The notes: a model not told the origin generated them from the sequence alone. A DNA stretch of 14,923 nucleotides from Firmicutes bacterium CAG:124 (GCA_000432135.1 HF990546.1:14575-29497), one strand, 5' to 3'. Positions 7,396-13,626 are shown, counted from the first letter of the stretch. Made by a program: numbers and translations.

Positions 7396-7442
7396 AAACG
7401 CACAGCCTGCGCCGTAGCATTTGCGGCGCAGGCTGTGCGTTT
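7396..7442. terminator. Bidirectional hairpin terminator between convergent genes
   Basis: A perfect 19-bp inverted repeat (7396-7414 with 7424-7442) around a 9-nt loop, AAACGCACAGCCTGCGCCG pairing with its complement. The outer A/T pairs give A-rich entry and short U exit in both directions, though the T-tract is only three long. It sits four bases after the deacetylase stop and overlaps two bases of the acetyltransferase stop (7441-7443), serving both genes. Confidence 0.9.
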
Positions 7443-7932
7443 ACAGCACGTGATAATACGGGTAGATGTCCTCATAATGGCCGTCCTTCATGCGGAAGCC
7501 GCCGGGGATGACGCCGAGAGGCTGGAAGCCGAGGCGCTCGTACAGGTGCCTCGCGTGTGTGTTGCTGGCGACGACGGCGTTGAACTGCAGGATGCGGAAG
7601 CCGTGCGCCCGGCCCTGCCTGAGACAGTCGGACACCAGCTTTTCGCCGATGTGCAGACCGCGCGCTTCCCGCTCGACCGCGTAGCTGGCGTTGCAGATGT
7701 GTCCGCAGCGGCCGACGTTGTTGGGATGCAGGATGTACAGACCGTAAATATGGCCGGTCTGCCGGTCCTCCGCGACGGCGGTACAGGTCTGCTCTGCGAA
7801 AAAGGCTGCGCCGGAGGAAGCGTCCAGCAGCTCCTCCTGCGGAAAGGCCACGCCGTCCTCCACAACCTCGTTCCAGATGCGGATCAGCGCCGGAAGGTCT
7901 GCCTGCGTATATGCACGAACCTGAATTTCCAT
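7441..7932 (-). CDS. GNAT-family N-acetyltransferase
   Basis: A 163-residue GNAT enzyme transferring acetyl from acetyl-CoA to an amine of unknown identity. N-terminal IQVRAYTQADLPAL and central SYAVEREARGLHIGEKLV fit GNAT motif A, with the pyrophosphate-binding R-G-L-H-I-G in place of Q/RxxGxG/A. The late LYERLGFQPLG is the usual motif B with the Y/F-rich C-terminal strand. The NEVVEDG start and overall length resemble phosphinothricin-acetyltransferase-like members, but no substrate can be assigned. ATG 7932 has AGAAAG ten bases upstream; a GTG at 7941 is in frame but has no spaced ribosome site. It has its own strong promoter and shares a terminator with the convergent deacetylase gene, so it is probably monocistronic. 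Confidence 0.9.
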   Translation of the reverse strand: MEIQVRAYTQADLPALIRIWNEVVEDGVAFPQEELLDASSGAAFFAEQTCTAVAEDRQTGHIYGLYILHPNNVGRCGHICNASYAVEREARGLHIGEKLVSDCLRQGRAHGFRILQFNAVVASNTHARHLYERLGFQPLGVIPGGFRMKDGHYEDIYPYYHVL

Positions 7933-7977
7933 GGAAAACACGCTTTCTGCTGGTTCAACCGGCTTTTTGATGGCGTA

Positions 7978-8006
7978 GTTATACCACCGGAAGCGCGGAC
8001 TGTCAA
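7978..8006 (-). promoter_or_regulatory. Strong sigma-A-type promoter of the GNAT gene
   Basis: Minus-strand TTGACA (8001-8006, perfect), 17-bp spacer, TATAAC (7978-7983). Expected start is near 7971, giving a leader of about 39 nt. It lies 10 nt past the mutase stop codon, so the acetyltransferase is transcribed independently of the mutase. Confidence 0.88.
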
Positions 8007-8015
8007 GCGCTGCGC

Positions 8016-9428
8016 TCAGAGCGACAGGAAGGCTTTCCAGGTCTGGATATAGGACTGGGCTTTTTCGTCTGTCTCAGCCTCGGCAGCCATGCGCAGGAGC
8101 GGCTCGGTGCCGGAGAAGCGACAGATGACCCAGCTGCCGTCCGTAAAATAGACCTTGCAGCCGTCCTCACGGCTGATGTGATCGACGTTTTCAAATTCCG
8201 GGCAGGCGTGCTGTTCAAACAGGTACTGCTGAAGCGCAGGCTTGCGGGCCGGGGTCATGGTAAACGACGCTTCTGCATAGCGCAGCGCGCCGTACTGCGC
8301 CTCGATCTCGCGGTAGAGCGCAGAAAGCTTCTTGCCGGTCACGGCCAGCATCTCGACGAGCAGCGCGGCCGCGTAGATGCCGTCCTTGCCGGAGATATGC
8401 CCCCGGACGGCAAGGCCGCCGGACGATTCGCCGCCGATGATGGCGTCCGTTTCGGTCATTTTGGCCGACATCCACTTGAAGCCGACGGGGACCTCATAGC
8501 AGTTCTGCCCCAGTCCTGCCGCAACGCGGTCAAGCAGGACAGTCGTAGAATTGTTTCGCACACAGGGACCCTGCCAGCCGCGGTATTTGACGAGGTAATA
8601 ATAGAGCAGGACGAGCAGCTTGTTCGGGTGGACGAACTGCCCCTGATCGTCGATCACGCCGAGGCGGTCCGCGTCGCCGTCGGTTGCAATGCCGAGATCG
8701 CAGCGCCAGCGGTCCATGACGACCGCCGCCAGCGGGCCGAGCGTGTCCTCGTTCGGCGCGGGAAGCTTGCCGCCGAAGAGCGTATCGCGCCGGTCGTGGA
8801 TGATCTCCAGATCGCAGCGGCAGGTCATGAGGATCATGCTCAGGCTCGTCTGGCTGACGCCGTACATGGGGTCGAGCGCGATGCGCAGCTGCGCGTTCTT
8901 GATGGCCTCCACGTCAATGGCGGACAGGATGCTGTCGATATATTCATTCGTCGGGTTGTGCTCGGTGATCACGCCTGCCGCGACGGCGGCGTCGTAGTCC
9001 ATGGATTTGATCGTATCCGGATTTATTTGGGCGATCTCAGCCTCGATCTTATCCGTGACCGTGCGGTCTGCGTCCCGGCCTCCGGCGGTGAAGACCTTGA
9101 TGCCGTTGTAGATGGCCGGGTTATGGCTGGCCGTGACGGCGATGCCGTAGGGCATGGCGCGGGTCTTGACCATGAACATCATGAGCGGGGTAGGGGAGGA
9201 GCGGTTGATGACATAGGGCCGGAAGCCATAACCCGCCATGACCTCTGCCGCCCAGTGCGCCGATTCCTTGGACAGGAATCGGCGGTCATAGCCGACGCAG
9301 ATTTCCGCGCCGTCGTGCCCCTCCTTGTGCATAAGGCTGCACAGGCCTGCGATGAGCAGGCGGATATTCGCCTTGGTAAATTCGTCCGCAATGACGGCTC
9401 TCCAGCCGCCGGTACCGAAATGGATCAT
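8016..9428 (-). CDS. Alpha-D-phosphohexomutase (PGM/PMM family)
   Basis: This cytoplasmic enzyme interconverts sugar 1- and 6-phosphates through a phosphoserine. All four family loops are present in the 470 residues: catalytic S101 in TASHNPAIYNG, Mg2+-binding D250-G-D252-A-D254 in TDGDADRLG, sugar-binding GGESSGG (E334), and phosphate-binding RFSGTEP (437-443). Whether the substrate is glucose-, mannose- or N-acetylglucosamine-phosphate cannot be settled from motifs. The start has GGGGAGGT six bases upstream, and that site overlaps the stop codon of the GH94 stub at 9433-9594, which could couple them translationally. The relic genes upstream suggest it once handled the sugar-1-phosphate made by a phosphorylase. 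The full set of motifs says it is still active. Confidence 0.95.
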   Translation of the reverse strand: MIHFGTGGWRAVIADEFTKANIRLLIAGLCSLMHKEGHDGAEICVGYDRRFLSKESAHWAAEVMAGYGFRPYVINRSSPTPLMMFMVKTRAMPYGIAVTASHNPAIYNGIKVFTAGGRDADRTVTDKIEAEIAQINPDTIKSMDYDAAVAAGVITEHNPTNEYIDSILSAIDVEAIKNAQLRIALDPMYGVSQTSLSMILMTCRCDLEIIHDRRDTLFGGKLPAPNEDTLGPLAAVVMDRWRCDLGIATDGDADRLGVIDDQGQFVHPNKLLVLLYYYLVKYRGWQGPCVRNNSTTVLLDRVAAGLGQNCYEVPVGFKWMSAKMTETDAIIGGESSGGLAVRGHISGKDGIYAAALLVEMLAVTGKKLSALYREIEAQYGALRYAEASFTMTPARKPALQQYLFEQHACPEFENVDHISREDGCKVYFTDGSWVICRFSGTEPLLRMAAEAETDEKAQSYIQTWKAFLSL

Positions 9429-9432
9429 GCTG

Positions 9433-9594
9433 TTACCTCCCCATTCTTACTTCCGCATGGCACATACCGCCTGCCGTGTGATTGAACACGCCGTACAGAT
9501 CGCCGACGCCGATGTAATTCGTCCACGAGACGGGCAGATCGACGCGGTCGATCACATATTCGCGGCTTATGTTGTCAAAATGGCCGTACTGCAT
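9433..9594 (-). pseudogene. N-terminal stub of a GH94-type glycoside phosphorylase
   Basis: A 53-codon frame beginning MQYGHFDNISREYVI, then PVSWTNYIG and FNHTAGG. These match by eye the characteristic N-terminus of GH94 cellobiose/N,N'-diacetylchitobiose phosphorylases (M-K-Y-G-x-F-D, REYVI, P-x-P-W-x-N-Y-I/L-G, N/H-T-G/A-G-G), which are normally about 800 residues. After the AGG the similarity stops and ten unrelated residues lead to a TAA inside the GGGGAGGTAA upstream of the mutase. The simplest reading is a deletion of about 2.3 kb removing the rest of the gene. It starts 12 nt after the GH18 relic's stop. A minus-strand TTGACA (9573-9578)/16 bp/TGTGAT (9551-9556) inside it could serve the mutase. 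The family call is recognition without a search. Confidence 0.75.
9551..9578 (-). promoter_or_regulatory. Possible internal promoter for the mutase gene
   Basis: Minus-strand TTGACA (9573-9578, perfect), 16-bp spacer, TGTGAT (9551-9556, 4/6). It lies inside the GH94 stub and may be chance in coding sequence. If real, it would give the mutase a leader of about 115 nt independent of the GH18 relic. Confidence 0.3.
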
Positions 9595-9606
9595 AGCTTT
9601 CCCATC

Positions 9607-10319
9607 TTATTTCAATAATGTGTCGCGCAGCTGCGCGGCGAAAGAATGATTTTTCGTGTCGAGGCTCGCTTCCCAGACGATGATCCCGGCCAAGTCCGCA
9701 TTGCGGAGGAGGTCCAGCTTCTGCCCGAGCGAACGCGCCGTCTCCACCGATAAGAACCAGCGGTCGAATGGATTGTCCGGCCCGTCGTAGACGAGATATG
9801 CGCCGCCTGCCCGCGCGTCATAGGCGCTGTGCCAGCCGGGCGTCTGCAAAAGCTCCAATAAATCCTCCTGCGCAAGCGTGTCCCATACCGGCGCAGAAGC
9901 GCAAGGCAGCAGGCAATAAAGCTTGCGCGGCCCTCCTTTGTATACGCCATCTCGGAAAAATACCCGCAGCGCGTCCAGCCGCCGATGGAAAGTAGAATTT
10001 TCACTGCCGGATAGTTTTTGTGCATCACTGCGTACTGTGCAAAATGACTGCGCGGCAGCTCCGGATCGAGTGCGCTGGGAGCGAGATCCTCCGTGTCGCA
10101 CTCCGGGTGCAGCGAGACGATGCGCCAGTCCGTCCGCGCGGGCTTTTTCCCGGCCCGGCGGGCAAATGAGGGTTCGTGCGTCCCCTCCGCCGGTTCGAGC
10201 ACCCAGAACGCGTGGTTGAGATACGTCGCGCAGTCCCACGGCAGCGCGCAGACCTCGCCCTTCCGCGCCGGTCTTCGGTTCAGATTCCAGTTTGCAAAGT
10301 ATAAAACAGCCTGCCGCAC
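9607..10319 (-). pseudogene. Glycoside hydrolase family 18 (chitinase-like), internal deletion and frameshift
   Basis: The first 146 codons from a GTG at 10319 read as the start of a GH18 TIM barrel: VLYFANWN, ATYLNHAFW, HFAQYA, then VKILLSIGGWTRCGYFSE (107-124) and FIACCLALLRRYG. At about 9881 the frame changes. The remaining sequence, in the next frame to TAA 9607, reads as the end of the same family: DTLAQEDLLELLQ, AYDARAGGAYLVYDG, RSLGQKLDLLRNADLAGIIVWE. The middle, which should carry the catalytic DxxDxDxE motif, is absent. About 237 codons remain. Only about 150 residues are made before the frame becomes unrelated, so no active hydrolase is possible. AAGGGAGGG lies eight bases before the GTG, and a good promoter is intact. 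No signal peptide is visible. Confidence 0.85.
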
Positions 10320-10354
10320 CAGCCTTGCCCTCCCTTTTCGGTTGTTCTGCTCTT

Positions 10355-10383
10355 ATTATAAACGCGCAGCTTTTCCCATGCAA
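10355..10383 (-). promoter_or_regulatory. Promoter of the GH18 relic and probably the mutase
   Basis: Minus-strand TTGCAT (10378-10383), 17-bp spacer, TATAAT (10355-10360, perfect). Start expected near 10348, followed by the AAGGGAGGG site of the GH18 relic. Its survival despite loss of the first two genes suggests it still drives the phosphohexomutase through an mRNA leader of about 0.9 kb made of dead coding sequence. Confidence 0.82.
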
Positions 10384-10444
10384 CGCCTCCGGCTGACATC
10401 GACAACAACGGGCAAAAAAAGCAAGGATATCCGGTAACGGCTCT

Positions 10445-10474
10445 TTGCGCATATTGGGGGAAGTATGGTATACT
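10445..10474 (+). promoter_or_regulatory. Promoter of the truncated carbohydrate-binding protein gene
   Basis: Plus-strand TTGCGC (10445-10450), 18-bp spacer, TATACT (10469-10474) with an extended -10 TG. Start expected near 10481. The leader to 10581 contains a hairpin (CTTCCCC/GGGGAAG around a 5-nt loop at 10485-10503) and the near-palindrome TTGGT-GCAT-ACCAA (10508-10521). Confidence 0.65.
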
Positions 10475-10581
10475 GTGGTCAAGGCTTCCCCCCGCCGGGG
10501 AAGGCGTTTGGTGCATACCAACTGCATTCGGCTTTTGTTTGCTTTTTTAATGCACTTTCTGAAACAGGAGGATCAATTCAT

Positions 10582-11037
10582 ATGCTGATACGCCCCGTCA
10601 CAAAAGAAGAGCGACTGCAGTCCGCGCAGCTGCTGACGATCGAAAGCGGCGATCTGACCATTTCCGCCGCAGACGACGCGATCCACTGCGACTACACGCT
10701 CCAGATCGGCGCGGAGGGCACGGATTGGCCTGCGATCTCGATCACGGATTGCGATGAGGGGCTGGAGGCCGCGGCGCTGCACGTCGCTTCGGGCGACATC
10801 CGCATCCGTGCCTCGGACGACTGCCTGAACGCGGCCAATTCCGACCTGTCTGGCTTTGATTTCTCCATGGATATCTCCGGCGGCACGATCAGCGCCTATA
10901 CGACGGACGGCGCAGGCTTTGACTCCAACGGCTCCATGACCATCACCGGCGGCACTCCGCCGGAAAAGCCGGATGGCGGTACGCCGCCTGAAAGGCTGGA
11001 CAATGCATCGGAACCGCCGGAGCCCGGAAATCTGTAA
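10582..11037 (+). CDS. Truncated beta-helix carbohydrate-binding protein (Cthe_2159-like)
   Basis: 151 residues carrying repeats of the carbohydrate-binding beta-helix family typified by Clostridium thermocellum Cthe_2159: SGDLTISAADDAIHCDYTL, DEGLEAAALHVASGDIRIRASDDCLNAAN, and SGGTISAYTTDGAGFDSNGSMTITGG. Full-length relatives are secreted, begin with a lipoprotein signal and have many more rungs. Here there is no signal peptide, the first 15 or so residues (MLIRPVTKEERLQ) look foreign to the family, and after the last rung the protein ends in a Pro/Glu/Gly tail (TPPEKPDGG repeated). Both ends therefore seem lost. AGGAGG lies ten bases before the ATG, and a promoter and terminator flank it, so it may be expressed, but probably as a non-functional cytoplasmic remnant. 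It diverges from the GH18 relic. Confidence 0.7.
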   Translation: MLIRPVTKEERLQSAQLLTIESGDLTISAADDAIHCDYTLQIGAEGTDWPAISITDCDEGLEAAALHVASGDIRIRASDDCLNAANSDLSGFDFSMDISGGTISAYTTDGAGFDSNGSMTITGGTPPEKPDGGTPPERLDNASEPPEPGNL

Positions 11038-11070
11038 CCCCGGGCCGGTGGGCGCTGAGCACACAAAAAA

Positions 11071-11097
11071 CCGCCGCTCTGCATCGCAGAGCGGCGG
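11071..11097. terminator. Bidirectional rho-independent terminator, secG and carbohydrate-binding gene
   Basis: A 12-bp perfect GC-rich stem (CCGCCGCTCTGC with its complement, 3-nt loop). On the minus strand six T follow immediately (11070-11065), a textbook terminator for secG. On the plus strand eleven T follow after a 7-nt gap (11105-11115), serving the 10582-11037 gene. Confidence 0.92.
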
Positions 11098-11145
11098 GTA
11101 GGTGTTTTTTTTTTTGTAAGGGTTAGGAACGTAAGTTGTTTTGCA

Positions 11146-11385
11146 TCAGAACAGGTTCAGAACCAGCGTCAGGACGATGAACACGCCGCCGACCCATTTG
11201 GTGGCGAGGGCGAGCTTCGCGTCGAGACCCTTGTTCTTGTTCTTACCAAGGTAGGTATCACCGCTGCCGCCGGCGATGGCACCGGACAGACCTGCGGACT
11301 TGCCGGACTGGATCGTCACGATGACGACGAGGCCGACGGCCAGAATGACCTGAATGATCGTTAAAATCGTATGCAGAGCGTTCAT
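11146..11385 (-). CDS. secG: Preprotein translocase subunit SecG
   Basis: SecG is the small third component of the SecYEG channel and assists export. The 79 residues have two hydrophobic segments (about 6-25, ALHTILTIIQVILAVGLVVI, and about 62-79, WVGGVFIVLTLVLN). They flank the conserved Q-S-G-K-x-x-G-L-S-G-x-I-x-G-G turn (25-40). GGAGG sits seven bases before ATG 11385; an in-frame upstream start at 11442 would precede the ribosome site and is rejected. It has its own promoter and terminator. The rnr-smpB genes that often follow secG in Firmicutes are absent. Confidence 0.96.
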   Translation of the reverse strand: MNALHTILTIIQVILAVGLVVIVTIQSGKSAGLSGAIAGGSGDTYLGKNKNKGLDAKLALATKWVGGVFIVLTLVLNLF

Positions 11386-11452
11386 GAAAATTCCTCCAAA
11401 CCATTTGCCGCCCTTCGTCGGCAGACGGCTCGCCGAGATCATATTCTATCAG

Positions 11453-11467
11453 GCTGTTTCAAACAGC
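11453..11467. promoter_or_regulatory. 15-bp palindrome at the secG transcription start
   Basis: GCTGTTT-C-AAACAGC, perfectly symmetric around one base, covers about +1 to +15 of the predicted secG transcript. It could be an operator or, as RNA, a 5'-terminal hairpin that stabilises the message. No regulator can be named. Confidence 0.4.
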
Positions 11468-11473
11468 TAGAAA

Positions 11474-11502
11474 ATCATATCACAATTCAGATGTGAATGC
11501 AA
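11474..11502 (-). promoter_or_regulatory. Sigma-A-type promoter of secG
   Basis: Minus-strand TTGCAT (11497-11502), 17-bp spacer, TATGAT (11474-11479). Start expected near 11467, giving a leader of about 80 nt. It lies in the spacer after prfB, so secG does not depend on prfB read-through. Confidence 0.85.
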
Positions 11503-11529
11503 GTGCATTTTTACCGTTTTCTGCAGAAA

Positions 11530-12657
11530 TCAGCTCTTTGTGACCCATGTATTTGTGGCAAGACAAGTCAGATAGGCGTTGATGAAGCCGTCGAGCGCAC
11601 CGTCCATGACGGCGTTGACGTTGGATGTTTCGAAGCCTGTCCGCGTGTCCTTGACGAGCGTATAGGGCATGAAAACGTAGTTGCGGATCTGGCTGCCCCA
11701 TTCGATCTTGAGCTGTGCGCCCTTGATATCGGAGATCTTGTCCAGATGCTCACGCTCCTTGATCTCGATGAGCTTCGAGCGCAGCATCCGCATACACGTC
11801 TCGCGGTTCTGGAACTGATCGCGCTGCGTCTGGCAGGAGACGACGATGCCGGTCGGCTTGTGAATGAGACGCACGGCGGAGCTTGTCTTGTTGATGTGCT
11901 GGCCGCCCGCGCCGGAGGAGCGGTAGACCTGCATTTCGATATCCTCAGGCCGGATCTCGACGTCTTTGGAATCGTCCGTGATCTCCGGAATGACCTCGAC
12001 TGCGGCAAAGGACGTCTGACGGCGGGCGTTTGCGTCGAACGGGGACACGCGCACAAGGCGGTGGACGCCGTTCTCACTCTTGAGCATACCGTAGGCGTTC
12101 TCACCCTCGACGAGAATGCTGGCGGATTTGATGCCCGCCTCGTCGCCGTCGAGATAGTCAAGGATCTTGTAGGTCAGGCCATGCTGCTCGGTCCAGTGCG
12201 TGTACATCCGGTAGAGCATCGAGGCCCAGTCCTGCGCCTCGGTGCCGCCTGCGCCCGCCTGGAACGAGACGATGGCGTTGTTATTGTCATATTCGCCGGA
12301 AAGAAGCGTCTCAAGCCGTGCGTTTTCCATCTCCTGCTCGAGCTGGGCATAGCCCTCGGTCAATTCAGGGAGCATGGAGTCGTCGTTGTCCTCCAGCGCC
12401 ATTTCGCAGAGCGTATACAGATCGTCCCACTGGCTGCACATTTTTTCGTATCGCGCGACCTTGGCCTCCAGCGTCCGGCTCTGCTTCATGACCTTCTGCG
12501 AGATCTCCTGATTGTCCCAGAAGCCCTCGGAATCGATCTGCGCGTGCAGGCGGTCGATTTCCTCTTTCGCGGCCCCAATGCCGAGGGAGTCCGCCAGCGC
12601 GTCCAGCTTGGGGCGGATATTATTGAGCTTTACCTTATATTCATCGAATTCAATCAT
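11530..12657 (-). CDS. prfB: Peptide chain release factor 2, no programmed frameshift
   Basis: RF2 recognises UGA and UAA stop codons on the ribosome and triggers peptide release. The 375 residues include the RF2-specific tripeptide SPF (205-207, in RVSPFDANARR) rather than the PxT of RF1, and the catalytic GGQ (251-253, SSGAGGQHINKTSS). In most bacteria the prfB frame is interrupted near codon 25 by CTT TGA, with autoregulatory +1 frameshifting. Here the equivalent region (ALADSLGIGAAKEEI, 20-34) is encoded in one continuous frame as CTC GGC, so that control is absent. GGGAG lies close upstream of the ATG (spacing about 4). A near-consensus promoter precedes it. No clear terminator was seen before secG. 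Confidence 0.97.
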   Translation of the reverse strand: MIEFDEYKVKLNNIRPKLDALADSLGIGAAKEEIDRLHAQIDSEGFWDNQEISQKVMKQSRTLEAKVARYEKMCSQWDDLYTLCEMALEDNDDSMLPELTEGYAQLEQEMENARLETLLSGEYDNNNAIVSFQAGAGGTEAQDWASMLYRMYTHWTEQHGLTYKILDYLDGDEAGIKSASILVEGENAYGMLKSENGVHRLVRVSPFDANARRQTSFAAVEVIPEITDDSKDVEIRPEDIEMQVYRSSGAGGQHINKTSSAVRLIHKPTGIVVSCQTQRDQFQNRETCMRMLRSKLIEIKEREHLDKISDIKGAQLKIEWGSQIRNYVFMPYTLVKDTRTGFETSNVNAVMDGALDGFINAYLTCLATNTWVTKS

Positions 12658-12691
12658 GCTTCTCCCACACTTTTCAAAATTGTCGGGGTAT

Positions 12692-12720
12692 ATTATACAG
12701 GAAAACCGGCGGGATGTAAA
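12692..12720 (-). promoter_or_regulatory. Sigma-A-type promoter of prfB
   Basis: Minus-strand TTTACA (12715-12720, 5/6), 17-bp spacer, TATAAT (12692-12697, perfect). Start expected near 12685, with a leader of about 28 nt. It begins 24 nt past the plsC stop. Confidence 0.9.
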
Positions 12721-12744
12721 GGGGAAACGAGAATTCTGGACGCT

Positions 12745-13608
12745 TTATGCGCGCAGCCCCTGCTCCGTCTCACGGGCGACGATCCCGGCCTCCATGACCG
12801 CGTGGACGCGTTCGCCGACCTCAATGGCCGTTTTTCCGGCCAGCTCCTCCGCAGGAACGACGTCCAGCACGTCCAGCCAGACCTCCGTGTGCTTGCGGAA
12901 CATATTGTGCAGAATTGCGCGGGAATTGACCAGCGAGCAGACCACGATGGGCACATTCGCCTTCTGCGCGATCTTGAACACGCCGCTGCGGTAGGGGAGA
13001 AGCGGAGCGTCCGTTTTGTTCGTCCCGCCCTCCGGGAATACGGCGATGGAGGCCTTGCCGTCCTTGATGAACTGGATGGCCTTGAGAATAGACTTGAGCG
13101 ATTCGCGGTCGTTGTTCCGGTCGACCGGCAGGCAGAGTACCTCGCGCATGACCTGTGCGACAATAAAGATCGAGAAGTTTTCCTTCTTGGACAAAAACGC
13201 CAGCTCCGCCCACGGCATGACGGCGTAAAACACGATGGGGTCGAACGCGAACCGGTGGTTGCTGACCAGCAGGAAGCGGCCCTTGCGCGGGACCTTTTCC
13301 AGCCCCGTCACATTGACATGGACGCCGCCCAGTGCCAGCGCAATGCGGCAGAACTCGTTGAGGAGGAACCGGAAATAGCCGCTCGGCTTTTCCAGCAGCT
13401 TTTTCGGGTCGACAAACAGACACGAGACGAGCACGACCAGCAGAAACAGCACCACAAGCGCCAGAAAGCAGCCGAGAAAGAACACGGGAACCTGCCACAA
13501 GGCCGCAAGCGAGGCAAAGCCGGACGCGGCATACGTCAGCGCGCAGCCGGAGAGCAGCGCAAGCGCGAGGAACACATAGAGCATGACGAATGAACACCTG
13601 CCGAACAT
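12745..13608 (-). CDS. plsC: 1-acyl-sn-glycerol-3-phosphate acyltransferase (PlsC family)
   Basis: Predicted membrane enzyme that acylates lysophosphatidate to phosphatidate in phospholipid synthesis. With the 13608 start it has 287 residues: two N-terminal hydrophobic segments (about 8-30 and 38-65), then the acyltransferase domain. That domain has NHRFAFDP (H118, D123 of the HX4D motif), the LPVDRNN block (160-166), and FPEGGTNK (191-198), which keeps the essential E-G but has GTNK where FPEGTRS is usual. The ATG at 13608 has AAGAG upstream, separated by a small palindrome (13612-13626) that could loop out to give normal spacing. The in-frame ATG at 13584 with CAGGTG upstream is a real alternative. 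Some relatives act on other acyl acceptors, so plsC is the likely rather than certain role. Confidence 0.9.
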   Translation of the reverse strand: MFGRCSFVMLYVFLALALLSGCALTYAASGFASLAALWQVPVFFLGCFLALVVLFLLVVLVSCLFVDPKKLLEKPSGYFRFLLNEFCRIALALGGVHVNVTGLEKVPRKGRFLLVSNHRFAFDPIVFYAVMPWAELAFLSKKENFSIFIVAQVMREVLCLPVDRNNDRESLKSILKAIQFIKDGKASIAVFPEGGTNKTDAPLLPYRSGVFKIAQKANVPIVVCSLVNSRAILHNMFRKHTEVWLDVLDVVPAEELAGKTAIEVGERVHAVMEAGIVARETEQGLRA

Positions 13609-13611
13609 GAA

Positions 13612-13626
13612 GATTTTCTGAAAATC
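13612..13626 (-). promoter_or_regulatory. Small hairpin between ribosome site and plsC start
   Basis: GATTTT-CAG-AAAATC, a 6-bp stem (7 if the loop closes to one base), lies between AAGAG (ribosome-site candidate) and the ATG at 13608. If folded it brings the site to within about 3-4 nt of the start; unfolded, the spacing is too long. This could tune initiation or simply indicate that 13584 is the true start. Confidence 0.3.

Noticed and set aside
8178..9485. A 435-codon plus-strand open frame
   Set aside because: Shadow of the phosphohexomutase gene; all four mutase motifs are on the minus strand.
9607..10527. A 306-codon minus-strand frame as one gene
   Set aside because: Its first two thirds are out of frame with the GH18 similarity and its start lies upstream of the GH18 promoter; only the last part is genuine GH18 sequence.
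10465..10581. An extended start for the carbohydrate-binding fragment
   Set aside because: The upstream ATG overlaps the promoter -10 element, so it would not be in the mRNA; ATG 10582 has AGGAGG.
10320..10581. A riboswitch or small RNA gene in the divergent spacer
   Set aside because: The spacer is explained by two promoters, two ribosome sites and short dyads; no known riboswitch core was recognised.
11497..11520. AATGCA-CT-TGCATT hairpin as prfB terminator
   Set aside because: Short AT-rich stem with a 2-nt loop, no T-tract, and it overlaps the secG -35 box.
11497..13593. A 698-codon plus-strand open frame opposite prfB and plsC
   Set aside because: It is exactly antisense to two genes with clear motifs, its composition is that of a GC-rich shadow frame, and it has no family resemblance.
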